Shown one piece after another: positions 17,510 to 28,500 of a DNA stretch of 64,000 nt (the stretch's first letter is position 1; each line of letters starts with the position of its first letter). Source of the stretch: Verrucomicrobiaceae bacterium (GTDB taxonomy: Bacteria; Verrucomicrobiota; Verrucomicrobiia; Verrucomicrobiales; Verrucomicrobiaceae); the NCBI GenBank assembly GCA_027489965.1, contig JAIXZA010000080.1:1-64000 (forward strand), given 5' to 3'. Under the pieces are notes generated by a model, which saw only the letters and a list, made by a program, of their open reading frames with translations, did no database searches and was not told the DNA's origin. The position numbers were made by a program, and so were the translations under genes.

Positions 17510-17824
17510 ATGAACATTCAGAAAATGATGAAGCAGGTGCAGCAAATGCAGAGCCAGATGCAAAAATCTCAGGCCGAGCTAGCCACCCGCACCTTTGAAG
17601 CCAGCGTCGCTGGAGGAAAGATCGTCGCCAAAGCCAATGGCGAAGGCAACATCACCAGCATCACCATTGCCAAAGAAGTCGTTGATCCCAGCGATGTGGA
17701 CATGCTTCAAGAACTGGTCCTTTCTGCTGTGCAGCAGGTGCAAAAGAAGGTCAAAGACACTCAAGCAGCCGAGATGGGTAAGCTCACTGGCGGTATGGGA
17801 TTACCACCGGGCTTGGGTCTATAA
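17510..17824 (+). CDS. YbaB/EbfC nucleoid-associated protein
   Basis: 104 residues with the family pattern: an N-terminal coiled coil rich in Met and Gln (IQKMMKQVQQMQSQMQKSQAEL), the strands TFEASVAGGKIVAKANGEGNITSITIAKEVVDP, a helix LQELVLSAVQQVQKKVKD, and a Gly/Pro-rich C-terminus ending in GLPPGLGL. Characterised members are dimers that bind DNA without strict sequence preference and affect nucleoid structure. It lies 18 bp behind the TPR-AAA ATPase gene rather than in the common dnaX-ybaB-recR arrangement, so here it is probably co-expressed with that ATPase. Confidence 0.9.
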   Translation: MNIQKMMKQVQQMQSQMQKSQAELATRTFEASVAGGKIVAKANGEGNITSITIAKEVVDPSDVDMLQELVLSAVQQVQKKVKDTQAAEMGKLTGGMGLPPGLGL

Positions 17825-17854
17825 TCCAGCATTAGCCCGCAGCAGTTGATCGTT

Positions 17855-18715
17855 TTATTCCCGAACGGACTTCGGGTCTAAGGCGTCACGCAGGGCATCG
17901 CCGATAAGATTCAGCGCTAGCAGCGTAGCGCTGAAGAAGACACTTGGGCCGATCAGCATCCAGGGATAAGCAGCCATGCTGGCGGCCCCTTCGCTGATCA
18001 GCACGCCCCAGCTTGCATCAGGCGGCTGGATACCTAGTCCGAGGAAGCTTAGCGTAGCCTCCAGCATCATCACACCGGGCACCGTGAGACTAGCGTAAAT
18101 GATGACTGGGCCCATCACATTGGGCAGCATGTGTTTTCCTAAAATATGCCAAAATCCGGCACCACAAGCGCGGGCAGCCTGCACGTATTCCAGGCCTTTT
18201 AACGTGAGCACCTGACCGCGCACCACACGCGCCATCGTCAGCCATTCGACAGCACCAATGGCGATGAAGATCAGCCAAAACTCACGGCCAAAAATCACCA
18301 CGAGTATGATGACAAAGGTGATGAACGGAAACGCATACAAAACGTCCACAACTCGCATCATCACAGCATCCATGCGCTTACCTGCAAGTCCAGCGATAAG
18401 CCCGTAACCCACACCAATGATCGAGGCCACAGCCGTCGCCAAAAGCCCGACGAGCATGGAAATGCGACCCCCATGCAGTATTCGCGTGGCCAGATCTCTA
18501 CCAAGCGGGTCTGTACCCAACCAGTGGGCTAAGCTAGGACTCGTGGCACGTAGTTCCAGATCCTGATCATTGGGGCCATAGGGAGAAAAGTTAGGGCCAA
18601 CACAACAAAGCAAAACCAGCGCCACGAGCAACACCATCGCTGCAACCGTCAGCGGGTTGCGGACGAGACTCTGCCAAGCTTTCTGCCATGGCGACTGAGA
18701 GGACGCTTGGCTCAT
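17855..18715 (-). CDS. ABC transporter permease, OppC/DppC type
   Basis: 286 residues with six predicted transmembrane helices. It has the N-terminal OppC-type leader (WQSLVRNPLTVAAMVLLVALVLL), the periplasmic segment LGTDPLGRDLATRILHGGRISM typical of the family, and the cytoplasmic coupling motif in EYVQAARACGAGFWHILGKHMLPNVMGP, which contacts the ATPase. It overlaps the OppB-type gene upstream by four bases (ATGA), so the two permeases are translated as a pair. The family imports oligopeptides, dipeptides or nickel. The binding protein and ATPases are not in this window, so the substrate cannot be named. Confidence 0.9.
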   Translation of the reverse strand: MSQASSQSPWQKAWQSLVRNPLTVAAMVLLVALVLLCCVGPNFSPYGPNDQDLELRATSPSLAHWLGTDPLGRDLATRILHGGRISMLVGLLATAVASIIGVGYGLIAGLAGKRMDAVMMRVVDVLYAFPFITFVIILVVIFGREFWLIFIAIGAVEWLTMARVVRGQVLTLKGLEYVQAARACGAGFWHILGKHMLPNVMGPVIIYASLTVPGVMMLEATLSFLGLGIQPPDASWGVLISEGAASMAAYPWMLIGPSVFFSATLLALNLIGDALRDALDPKSVRE

Positions 18716-19650
18716 GTTTTGAATCCAATACGGGGGTTGAGCAGCGCCTGAAGAAAATCCACGATGAGATTAAATCCGACGATTAAGGCGGCATAAAACA
18801 CAGCGGTCGCCATGGCCAAATCATAATCCCGATTGACCGCTGCGCCGACGAAATGCTGCCCCAGTCCTGGCAACTGAAAAACCGACTCCGTAATGATGGA
18901 TCCAGTCATTAGTCCTGCCGCTGTGGGTCCAAGAAAGTTCAGCACCGGCAGGCAGGCCAGCTTGAAGGAATGGCGAAACACTATCGCGGCCTCAGAAGCT
19001 CCTTTGGCACGGGCCGTACGGATAAACTCCTGCGCCAGTGTTTCGCGTAAGCCGCCACGAGTGAGCCGGGCGATGTAAGCGCTGTAAATGATTCCCAACG
19101 TCATCGCTGGCAGCACCCAATCATCTGCATCATACCAGCCAGAGGCGTTGAACCAGCGCAATTTCAAACCAAAGACGAGTGCTAGAATCGGTCCCAGCAC
19201 CATACTCGGCGTACAGATCCCCAACGTGGCCGCTACCGTACTCACCCGATCTTCCAGGCTGTTGGGCCGCAGTGCCGCTAGTGCTCCCATGGGGATGCCC
19301 AGCGCTAAAGCAATCATGAGTGCTGCCAGACCGACCTGAGCAGAAACAGGGAAACCTTGAGCAATGATCTCATTCACGCCACGTCCAGGCGTCTTAGCCG
19401 ATACAGGAAAGTCAAAGGTGGCAAAACTGACGATGTAACGCCAGAGCTGCACAGGCAAAGGTTGATCCAGTCCCGACATCGCCATGCGCTGCACCCGAAT
19501 ATGCTCCGGGATGTTACGCTCACTTTGCAGCGGACTGCCAGGCGCGAGCTTCAGCAGCCCAAAGGTAATGCAGAGCACGCCGAGGATGACGGCAATGCCC
19601 TGCAAAAGTCGGCTGAAGATGAATCGAACCATGGCGAGGAAAGTACCCAT
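18712..19650 (-). CDS. ABC transporter permease, OppB/DppB type
   Basis: 312 residues with six membrane helices. The N-terminus VRFIFSRLLQGIAVILGVLCITFGLLKLAPGSP and the coupling segment EFIRTARAKGASEAAIVFRHSFKLACLPVL are diagnostic for the OppB/DppB family. The ATG at 19650 directly follows the stop of the preceding gene (TAAATG); an ATG at 19632 would give the more usual OppB start and is a real alternative. It pairs with the OppC-type permease, overlapping it by four bases, to form the membrane channel of a peptide-type importer. Confidence 0.9.
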   Translation of the reverse strand: MGTFLAMVRFIFSRLLQGIAVILGVLCITFGLLKLAPGSPLQSERNIPEHIRVQRMAMSGLDQPLPVQLWRYIVSFATFDFPVSAKTPGRGVNEIIAQGFPVSAQVGLAALMIALALGIPMGALAALRPNSLEDRVSTVAATLGICTPSMVLGPILALVFGLKLRWFNASGWYDADDWVLPAMTLGIIYSAYIARLTRGGLRETLAQEFIRTARAKGASEAAIVFRHSFKLACLPVLNFLGPTAAGLMTGSIITESVFQLPGLGQHFVGAAVNRDYDLAMATAVFYAALIVGFNLIVDFLQALLNPRIGFKT

Positions 19651-20127
19651 TTACTGCGGCAGGCGCAGCTCATCATGGTGAATTTGCACGATCTTCCAGT
19701 CCCAGGGCCAGCGACCTTTTTTATGCCAATGGAAGAACCATGGCTGCGTCAGGTTGTTCACCTGCCCGACCACGACATCACTCATGCCTAGGCCCTTGCC
19801 TTCGATCTGGATCTTGACTTTCAGCATCGCTAAATCAGGCACGACCTGCTTGAAAACGACCTCAGGCTTGACCGTCAGGGTGAGGAAACCACCAAGCACC
19901 GTTTGAGCATCCTCTACGGCGCTATCTCGATCATGCCCGTAGTCGTCCATGTAGTCATTGGTCAGCATATCTTTCACCTCTGACCAATCGCGATCCTCCA
20001 GCGCCGCCATGAAGGCCATCTGCCGCGCCAGCACCTGCTGCTCTGGCGAACGGCCAAAAGACCACCAGCCAAACCAAGCCATGAGACTCAGAACAACGAC
20101 CATCAGGATGAGATAGAGCGCACGCAT
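19651..20127 (-). CDS. Hypothetical membrane-anchored protein
   Basis: 158 residues. A single N-terminal hydrophobic segment (LYLILMVVVLSLMAWFGWWSF) should anchor it in the inner membrane with the rest outside. The soluble part (VLARQMAFMAALEDRDWSEVKDMLTNDYMDDYGHDRDSAVEDA, given as a location) has the character of an NTF2-like or DUF4440-like small alpha+beta domain, but I cannot assign it firmly. The stop touches the OppB start (TAAATG) and the upstream metallo-beta-lactamase gene ends four bases before its start, so the four genes from 20983 to 17855 are one tight transcription unit. Confidence 0.6.
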   Translation of the reverse strand: MRALYLILMVVVLSLMAWFGWWSFGRSPEQQVLARQMAFMAALEDRDWSEVKDMLTNDYMDDYGHDRDSAVEDAQTVLGGFLTLTVKPEVVFKQVVPDLAMLKVKIQIEGKGLGMSDVVVGQVNNLTQPWFFHWHKKGRWPWDWKIVQIHHDELRLPQ

Positions 20128-20131
20128 CAAG

Positions 20132-20983
20132 TTAAAAGAGGGCGAGTTGTTGATGATTCATCGATGATGCACTGATGGAAATGGTGACACGCTTTTTCGC
20201 CACTTCCAGCGTGGCGGTGGGCTTTCGGCGTTCGGCACAAATGACGCGCGTTTCTTTGACACCGACACGATGCAGCGACTCCTGCATCCGCTTCACCACA
20301 CGATCAGGATCATTGCAGTCATCGCTCAGATGCCCTAGCACCACATGATGCAGATCAGGGTGCGCGATCTCCTCCAGCAGCTCTGCCGCCTGATCATTGG
20401 AAAGATGGCCATGGCGCGAGCTGATGCGCTGCTTGGTCGCCCAGGGGCGCTTGGTATCCGCTTCCAGGAGTTGTGTATCGTAGTTGGCCTCGACAAAAAG
20501 GCTGTCGCTACTGCGCAGGCGATCTTTGATCAGATTGGTGACGAAACCCACATCACTCAGCACCCCCAGACGCGATTCTTCATCGGCAATGACAAATCCT
20601 ACTGGGTCCACCGCATCATGTGGCACGGGAAAGCATTCAATGCGCAGATCTTGGAAATCAAAGGCGCTGCCCGTATTCATGATCTTCCAACTCGGTACAC
20701 CACGGAACTTCAGGCTACCCACCAGCGTCTCCTGCGTCAGCGGCGTGGCAAACAGAGACAGCTTGTGTTTTCCACTCAGCACCTCCAGCCCATTGGTGTG
20801 ATCCTGATGCTCATGTGTAAGCAGGATGCCATCCAGCTGATCCAGCGTGTAGCCAGCCGACTCCATACGCATCATGATCTGCTTGGCGCTCAGGCCTGCA
20901 TCGATCAGCAACGTCGTGCGCCCTGTGGACACGATGGCACAATTGCCTGAACTGCCGCTGCCGAGAACTGTAAGTCGAACCAT
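20132..20983 (-). CDS. Metallo-beta-lactamase-fold hydrolase, YycJ/WalJ-like
   Basis: 283 residues. It opens with VRLTVLGSGSSGNCAIVSTGRTTLLIDAGLSAKQI, typical of the YycJ/WalJ branch, and has the metal-binding HEHQDH motif at 57-62. Further ligands are likely in FPVPHDAVDPVGFVI, VLSDVGFVT, SSRHGHLSN and HVVLGHLSDDCNDP. Family members are predicted or shown to act as nucleases or phosphodiesterases in the cytoplasm; WalJ is linked to cell-wall and DNA-replication control in Firmicutes, but that link need not hold here. It is the first gene of the unit that continues into the Opp-type permeases. Confidence 0.85.
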   Translation of the reverse strand: MVRLTVLGSGSSGNCAIVSTGRTTLLIDAGLSAKQIMMRMESAGYTLDQLDGILLTHEHQDHTNGLEVLSGKHKLSLFATPLTQETLVGSLKFRGVPSWKIMNTGSAFDFQDLRIECFPVPHDAVDPVGFVIADEESRLGVLSDVGFVTNLIKDRLRSSDSLFVEANYDTQLLEADTKRPWATKQRISSRHGHLSNDQAAELLEEIAHPDLHHVVLGHLSDDCNDPDRVVKRMQESLHRVGVKETRVICAERRKPTATLEVAKKRVTISISASSMNHQQLALF

Positions 20984-21105
20984 GCCTCTGTTTTACCGCC
21001 TAGAGTGTTCGGGGCAAGACTGTTTTGAAACGATGCCATTTTTATCAGCGTCAAAACACTTACCGGCGTGCGCTGCGGCTATTTTTGGGCAGTACTATTT
21101 GAGAT

Positions 21106-21131
21106 TGTTGCTGACTTTTTAGTCTGCAACA
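21106..21131. repeat. Hairpin with TGTTGC-AGACT repeat core
   Basis: Two 11-nt arms (TGTTGCTGACT at 21106-21116, AGTCTGCAACA at 21121-21131) pair with one mismatch around a TTTT loop, just after the stop of the outer membrane protein gene. The right arm is the complement of TGTTGCAGACT, the core also found in the 24-nt inverted repeat at 48174-48290. It may end the outer-membrane-protein operon, but the position also fits a dispersed palindromic repeat. Confidence 0.45.
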
Positions 21132-21135
21132 CCCT

Positions 21136-22503
21136 TTAAAACTTCCAAAGAGCACTAATGCCTAACACATAAGCGCTGCTGAAGTCAAGATTGGCAGAGC
21201 TGCCGTTGGCGGTAACTTCATAGTTATTGAGGTATTGGTAGCGGATATTGGTCAATAGGCTCAGGCGGTCGGTGATCTCGTAACTGAGGCCTAGGCCGGC
21301 GTAAAAACCGGGCAGGATGCGGGTGCGGCTGTTGCTGCCGCGCACGGTTTGACCGGCGCTGTTACCGATGCTGACGCGGTTCTGGTAGTCATAGCTGCCA
21401 CTGGCTAGGGCAATCAAGAAGCCGCCTTCGAGGGTGAGATCGACCTTTTTGCAAAGGGGGATCTCAAGGTAGCTGCCCCATTGACTGATGGCGAGGTGGA
21501 CGCTGAGACTACGATTGCCGCTGATTTGGACGTTGGCACTGCCGCCAAGGGTGCGAACGGCTGTGTCTCCGAGCAGTTGGTTTGGGCCGGCGAAGCTGCT
21601 ATTAAAGCCGGGGCCGGGTGCCGCAAGGCCGCCGAGGCTGAAGCTGTCGGTGAAGGTGCTGGCGGTGCCGCTGCTGCTGCCGTTATTGTTGAGGTCAATA
21701 TGGGCATACTGGATACCGGTGCGAAAGCCCCAGGTCGCTCCCTTGTCTTTAAGGCCGAAGACGGTAGCCTGGCCCATGTCATAGAAGCCGTAGAGCTCAA
21801 AACCCGCAGCGGCGCTGACGCTACTGTCGGTGATACTGTTGCCGCCACTGCCACTAGCGCCGGAGGCCAGGGATTGAAAGGCGATGTTTCCGCCAACTTC
21901 CTGGGCAGTGCTACCATAGTTCCAAAAGGTGGTGTCACCTCCGGCATTGCCGCTACTGTCCACGCGGACGTAGCCATCAAGGTATTCGCGGTTTTGACCG
22001 GCGATGTTCGGCGTGGTGGGGACGCTGCCCATGCCTTTAAAATCAGCCTTCATGCCCAGGATGGGCGCATATCCGGCACCCAGACGCCAGGGAGACTGAG
22101 GTTTGAATTCGAGTTCCTTTTGTAATGTCTCGGCGACGTGGGCGTTGACTAGGGCTTGGAGTTTTTCTCGGTCGGTGAGAGCTGGGACTGGGGTGTCTGA
22201 GGGGGCGACTGGGACCGTTTTGTCTGACACGTCGGTCTTCAGTGACGGATCGGTCTTAGTGGTCAGATCTGACGGTTCTGACGGATCTGCCTTGGACTCT
22301 TCTGGATGCGGTTCCTTGCCAAAGAGCCTGCCGAAAAAGCCTTTCTTGGCTTTGGCAGCGGGGACAGCTTCAGCAGCAGGAGCCGCTTCCGCCGCGGCAG
22401 CTGGCACTGCGGGTGTTGCGGCAGGGATGTCTTTCGGAATGTCCTGGGCTGAGGCGGCGCAGGCGATCATGAGAAAGGCTAGGGCTTGGGAGCGTGTCGT
22501 CAT
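21136..22503 (-). CDS. Outer membrane beta-barrel protein
   Basis: About 455 residues. A signal peptide (SQALAFLMIACAASA) supports the ATG at 22503. An Ala/Pro-rich linker follows (~20-50), then a basic patch FFGRLFG and an acidic linker to about residue 110. From ~130 on the sequence alternates as in barrel strands (WRLGAGYAPILGMKADF, ATWGFRTGIQYAHIDL, LSVHLAISQWGSYLEIPL) and ends in YVLGISALWKF, with the C-terminal Phe that is the usual BAM signal. It lies 48 bp behind the 4714-aa giant gene, so it is probably the last gene of that operon. It could anchor or help surface display of the giant, but that is unproven. Confidence 0.75.
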   Translation of the reverse strand: MTTRSQALAFLMIACAASAQDIPKDIPAATPAVPAAAAEAAPAAEAVPAAKAKKGFFGRLFGKEPHPEESKADPSEPSDLTTKTDPSLKTDVSDKTVPVAPSDTPVPALTDREKLQALVNAHVAETLQKELEFKPQSPWRLGAGYAPILGMKADFKGMGSVPTTPNIAGQNREYLDGYVRVDSSGNAGGDTTFWNYGSTAQEVGGNIAFQSLASGASGSGGNSITDSSVSAAAGFELYGFYDMGQATVFGLKDKGATWGFRTGIQYAHIDLNNNGSSSGTASTFTDSFSLGGLAAPGPGFNSSFAGPNQLLGDTAVRTLGGSANVQISGNRSLSVHLAISQWGSYLEIPLCKKVDLTLEGGFLIALASGSYDYQNRVSIGNSAGQTVRGSNSRTRILPGFYAGLGLSYEITDRLSLLTNIRYQYLNNYEVTANGSSANLDFSSAYVLGISALWKF

Positions 22504-22551
22504 AGGGGAGCGGGTGCTAAAAGACATGAGAGGTGGTTTTGAGCGCTCTGT

Positions 22552-25500
22552 TTAGCGGACGTTTGGTGTGAGAATGACCTGACCGCTGAGAATCGGCGAT
22601 GTCGCCATTGTCTGAGGAGCCACAGGGACCTGTGGGAGCAGGAAGTAGCCGAAGCCGGTCTGTTCACGCAGAGGTGCTTGTATGATGTCATTTTCCTCCA
22701 AGTCAGGGAGTTCAGCGTTCGCTATCGGCACGATGAGGGCCTCAAAAGTCGCCGCACGCTTCGGCACGATAGCTGTGGTCAGGCTGCCTTTGATCAGGCC
22801 AGTGGCGGCGCTGAAGGATGTGATCCTTATGGCATTCGCGTTAGGCAGTGTGGGTATCAAGGTATTGACCAAGCTAGCCAGCCCAGAGCTGGCAGCACGC
22901 ATGGGCTGGTCCATGGATGAAGTCAGACCTGCGCCCTCAAAACTCATCAGTGTATTCGGCACACCTTTCAGTGTCGGAGACAGGCCCATCACGATCTTAC
23001 CCTTGGCTGGTGGTGTGTAGGTGCCACCCTGAGCCTCCATGAACAGGCTAAAGCCACGCCCATAGTTCCGCCCAAGCTTGGCGGTGCCTAGCGGGCCAGG
23101 TTTGAGCCAAGTCAGGATACCGAGGATGTCATTATCTGCTATCTCTTCCCCTGGAATGATGAGAAGTAAGCCCAAGAGAGAACCGCGATCTCCATAGAGA
23201 CTCTGGTGGACAAGGCATTGGCCGTATTGGCCATAGAAGCTACTGCAAGTGAAGCTGGTGCCATCGGCGAGGCGACCCGCCACGGTGTAGTCTCCACGCT
23301 TCTTAGCCACATTCAGTGGCACCAGTGTGCCAAAGCTGAAGCCCTCTGGTGCGCTCAATGCCTGCACAGTGTTGAGCGTGCTAATACCACCAATGTCTGG
23401 CACTTCAGTAGGAGCCATGGCGAAGTGGTGACGAGCGAGATAAGGCGTCGGTTGATAGGTGGCCACGGGGCTCACTGGCCCTGCGCGGCGATCTCCTTCG
23501 ATCGACATACCCCAGATATTGCGCCAGCCCAGGAAAATGGAGAATGGCAAGTTAAGCAAGGTCTCCACTTCGTCACCGGCATCATCGAGCTCAGCGACAT
23601 TGCCCTGGCGCGTGTTCCCGCCATCGAGACCACCGAGAAGGCCATCAACCACATCTTGGACTTCAGGACCACCCATGATGCCGAGCATCAGGTTCACCTC
23701 AGGGATGAAGATCACAGCCAAATAAACATCCTGTGCAGGCGTCTTGCCTTTGATCACAGTCAGGGCATAAGGGGCCAATAGCGCAGTGACATCACCGCCA
23801 GGGATCGGCACGGTCATATTTGACTGATTAACCAATGTCTCCAGCACTCCGCCAAAGACGTTGCCTAGATTCAGATAGCCAGAGATACGGGCAGTGAATG
23901 GCTTCACCGTCTTTCCTTCTGTCACCTTACCAGAAAGTACACCAAACGTACTCACATTGACCTCTAGGCGCGCACCCACCGCCGGATTGAGGGTAAAGAT
24001 CGGCTGTGTGCTACGGCTGGCCAGACCATGCCATAGACCGCTGAGATCAGGCGGCAGCACTGCGATTTCAGGATCGGTCAAGTTGTCCGTGGAGTAAGTC
24101 GGCTCCCAATCGATAATGTCGCGTTCACGGCTGTAATACTGAACGAGGACATCGCGAGAAGAAAACGCGCCGAGATCGACGCTGTTTTCGATGACTGGCA
24201 GATAAGCATGGGTGCGATTCCACATCTGCACTTCTGGAAGCAGATTGGTATTGGTCAGGCGGAAGCCATCCATCGGCACCACATAAGCGTTGGTGATTCG
24301 CACCGTATGCTCGTAGAGACCATTTTTGCGATTCAGCACCAGCGGACCGAGCACCGTGATTCTCGGCGCTGGGTAACCGACATTGATTTCGGCTGAGGCG
24401 CTCGGACTCAATCCCGTGCCTGCATTATCCACGCCGCCTTGCACCGTGAAGCTGGTCGATCCGACAAAGCCACCTGTAGGCGTGAACTTCAGACCCGCGC
24501 CGCCTTCCGCAACGGTGATGAAGCTATTCGAGGCGATGGTCGTGGTGCCGTCGTTTTTGTAAAGCGTGCCATTTTGGATATTGGTGATTTTGAAGTGCGT
24601 GACTTCCGTGCTGTCCGCAGCATTGCGGGTGATCACCAAGCCGTCCGTGGACTGCGTGCTGGTCACAGTGAAGGTGCCGGTCACACTCGGTGTGTCAGCG
24701 ACGGGATTGACGGTGATTTCCACATCCACTGTCTCGCCGCGCAGATCCGCCTCGGCAGCACTGATGGCAGCCTGGGCGGTGAAGCCGAAGCCAGCAGCGG
24801 TGTTGGGATCATTTTTATTAGTATCTGGCAAGAACTTCAGCCCAGCCAGGCCTTCAGCTTTGGTGATGAAGCTATTTCCAGCAATGACCGTGCTGCCATC
24901 AGTTTTGTAGAGCGTGCCATTGAGGATGCTGGTGATCTGATAATGCGTGGTCAAGTCACCATCCGCACTGTTTGCCGTAATGACGAGACCGCTCGTGGTC
25001 TTCACATCTTCATCGGTGGTGGCGACGGTGAGCGTTGGCTCGAAGGCGAAGGCTTCCACGGCTCCAGAATCTGGCGCAGGGCCACGCTGGCGTAGGTTCG
25101 GTGCGCCACGTTGATCGTTGGTGTCCGCCGGGAGGTTGGCGATGAGGCCGTTGTTGATGGCGGGGCTGCCGTTGAGCAGCATGTGCGTCAACGTGGGGCC
25201 TCCGTTGTCTTGGAGCGGGCCGAGGAGCGGATTGATAGGAGCACCAGTGCCGAATTGGTCGTTGTTGGTGCCATGGGTGAAGCCTGTCGCAGCGCCGCCG
25301 AGACCGATCAGGTTGCCGCCACTCGAGGTGAAGGCTCCGCCGACATCGTCGTGGCCCGTGTTGATCTGATTAGCAGCGATGATGCTGTTAGCCACAGTAA
25401 CAGCGCCGCCTCCGCTCCACACATTGGGGCCTTGGGCGCTTGTGTTATTCGTAACGGTGGTTTGTGCGATGCTGACGACGGCGTTGCTGCCGAAAAGCAT

Positions 25501-28500
25501 GGCTCCGCCGTTGGCACCGGTGTTGCCGCTGATGGTGCTGTTGACCAGATTCACGGTCGCACTAGCGATTGACGTTCCCGTGGCAATGGCACCACCGCCG
25601 ACGGTCGTAGCCGTGTTGCCGCTGATGGTGCTGCTTACCACATTGAGCGTGCCGTTATTGACATAAATGCCGCCGCCTTCAAGAGCGGAGGTAGAGTTGC
25701 TCACGGTGCAGCGTTGCACGGTGACGAATGAGGCGTTGACGATATTGAGCGCACCACCCCAGCTCGTGGTAGAGCCATTCGTGAGCGTCAGATCAGACAA
25801 GATGACGGTGGCACCACTGATGTTGAAGATACGGCTCGTGGCGTTGCCATTTAGCGTGAGCAGCCCTGTGCCCTCGACAATAACGTTGCTACTGATGACG
25901 ATTTGTCCGCTAGTGAGTGTGATCGTCTGCGCGGTGGCAAAAGCGGTCGCATCAAAGGTGATCGTGTCATCTCCAGCCAGGGCGTTCGCATTCAGCACGG
26001 CCTGACGCAGCGTGCCTTCACCGGCGTCGTTGGTGTTGATGACGAGGAAGTCATTCTGGCCGATGGTGACGGTAGCGTCAGCGGGGCTACCGATGACATA
26101 AGCGGCATCTGCAGTGATGTTGAGGCGGACGGTTTCAGCGGCTTCAGCGTGAAGATCAGCGGATGGGGTCAAAGTGATGTCCACAAAGGTGCTGCCGTCA
26201 GGAATGATGGCGGTGCCAGCGCTGCTTGGGGCGAGCGAGGCAAAGGTGGCTCCGCTTTGGGTCCAATCGGCGGCGACGGCGCTGCTGGAGGCGTCGATGG
26301 CGAGTTGGACGGTGGTAGCACCGAGCACGCCGTTACGCGTGATGCGGTAAGTGCCAGTGCCCGCGGTGTTTTCATCGGCATCCGCATCCGTGGCGGCGAT
26401 GGTGACCGTGAGGGCGTCATCGTTGCGAATGGTGCCGGTCTGTGGAGAGTTGATAACGCTCAGCGATCCGCCGAGTGTGGTGCCAGTGATGGCTCCGAGG
26501 GCGACGGTGAAGGCTTCATCGATCTCGTTTGTGCCGTCGTGCGTAACGAGGACGGTGATGGTTTGCGCTTCAGCAGCGCCTGTAAAGCTGAGGCTGCTGT
26601 CGTTGTCCGTGTAGTCGCTGCCAGCCAGCGAGGTGCCGTCATTGGTCGTGTAGGCGATAGAGAAACCGCCTTGGACTGGATTGCTGAGTGTAGCGCTGAA
26701 AGTGAAGGCGGTAGTGGTGCCGCCGGTGCCTTCGTCTTTGTCGGCACTCACTGCGGCGAGGGTCACGGTAGCGGTGTCGCTATCGGTGATGTCGGCGCTG
26801 TCCGTCAATGTGGTGCCCAGGGTCACTTCGGGATCGCGGGCGGTGAAGCCGGTCAAGGTGAGTGAAACGGTCTCTGTGGCTTCGACGACATTTTCATTCA
26901 AGACGGCCACGCTGATGTCAGCGGTGGTGTTTCCGGCGAGAATCGTCACGCTGCCGGTCAGGGCGGTGAAGTCCGTGCCGCTGGTGGCGGTGCCGCCGAC
27001 GGTGTAGCTGATCACGCTGTCCACGGAGGCCGCTGCGGTTTGGGTGACACGGAAGAGAGCATTGGTCGGCACTGCAAGCTCGATGCCGTCAGTGATTTTT
27101 GCCAGTGTGACCGTGGCGGTGTCGTTGTCAGTGATGTCCACAGTGGCGGCAACGGTAGTGCTGAGAGTGATGTCGGCATCATGAGCACCAAAGCCATTCA
27201 GCGTGGCGATGACAGTCTCCGTGGCTTCTACGAGGAGTTCATCGATCACAGGAACACTGATGTCGGCGGTGGTTTGGCCTGCGGTGATGGTCACGCTACC
27301 GCTGAGGGCGGTGAAGTCGGTGCTGCCAGCCGTGCCAGTGATGGCGTAATTGACGACTGTGTCCGTGCTGCTGACGGCTGATTGAGTGACACGGAAGCTG
27401 CCATTGCTGGCGGGTTCTGCTCCGTTGGCCAAGTTTGCGATGCTGACGGTGGCGGTGTCATTGTCGCTGATGTCCGCCGTAGCTAGTAAAGTGGAGCCGA
27501 GACTGATGTCAGGATCACCGGAGATGCCGGTGAGAGTGAGGGAAAGAGTCTCAGTAGCTTCGACGAGGGCGTCATTGGTCACTGTGACGGTGACGGTGGC
27601 GCTGGTGGAGTTCGCTGGGACAGTGACGCTACCACTCGGGGCAGTGAAGTCGCTGCCGCTGGTGGCTGTGCCGCCGACGCTGTAGTTCAGCGTGGTGGCC
27701 GTGCTGCTGGCAGCTGAGAGTGAGACGGTGAAGACGGCGCTCACAGGACCCGCTTCGTTGCCATCGGTGGTTTTGGCGATGGTGGCGGTGGCGGTGTCAT
27801 TGTCCGTGATGTCGGCGCTGGCACTGAGCGGGGCGAGCAGCGTGATGTCGGTGTCCCCGCTGGTGATGCTGCTCATCGTGAGGGTGACGGTCTCGGTGCC
27901 TTCGACGAGGGCTTCATTCAAAACAGCGACGCTGATGTCTGCGGTGTTCTGACCTGCGGTAATGGTAACGCTGCCACTGAGTGCAGTGAAGTCATTACCA
28001 CTGGTGGCGGTTCCAGTGACGTTGTAGGCGATGACGGTATTCGTGCTACTAGCGGAAGACTGAGTGACACGGAAGAGCGCATTGGTCGGCAGGGCAGCCT
28101 CGACGCCGTCATTGATCTTGGCGATGCTGACGGTGGCCATGTCGTTGTCCGTGACATCGACGATAGCGATTGTGGCGGAAGGCACGGCGCTCAGAGTGAT
28201 GTCAGTGTCCCGCGCAGTGAAGGCCGTAAGTGTGACAGTAATGGTCTCCGAAGCTTCCACGATGTTATCATTAAGGATCGCCACAGAGATATCCGCTGTC
28301 GTCTGCCCTGCGGCGATGGTGAGGCTTCCCGAAAGGGCAGTGAAGTCAGTTCCGCTGATGGCGCTACCAGTCACGCTGTAACTGAGGGTCGTATCGGTGC
28401 TGCTAGCAGCCGTTTGGGTGACACGGAAGAGGCCCGCCACAGGCGTGTTGGTTTCGGCACCGTCATTGATTTTGGCGATGCTGACAGTGGCACTGTCGTT

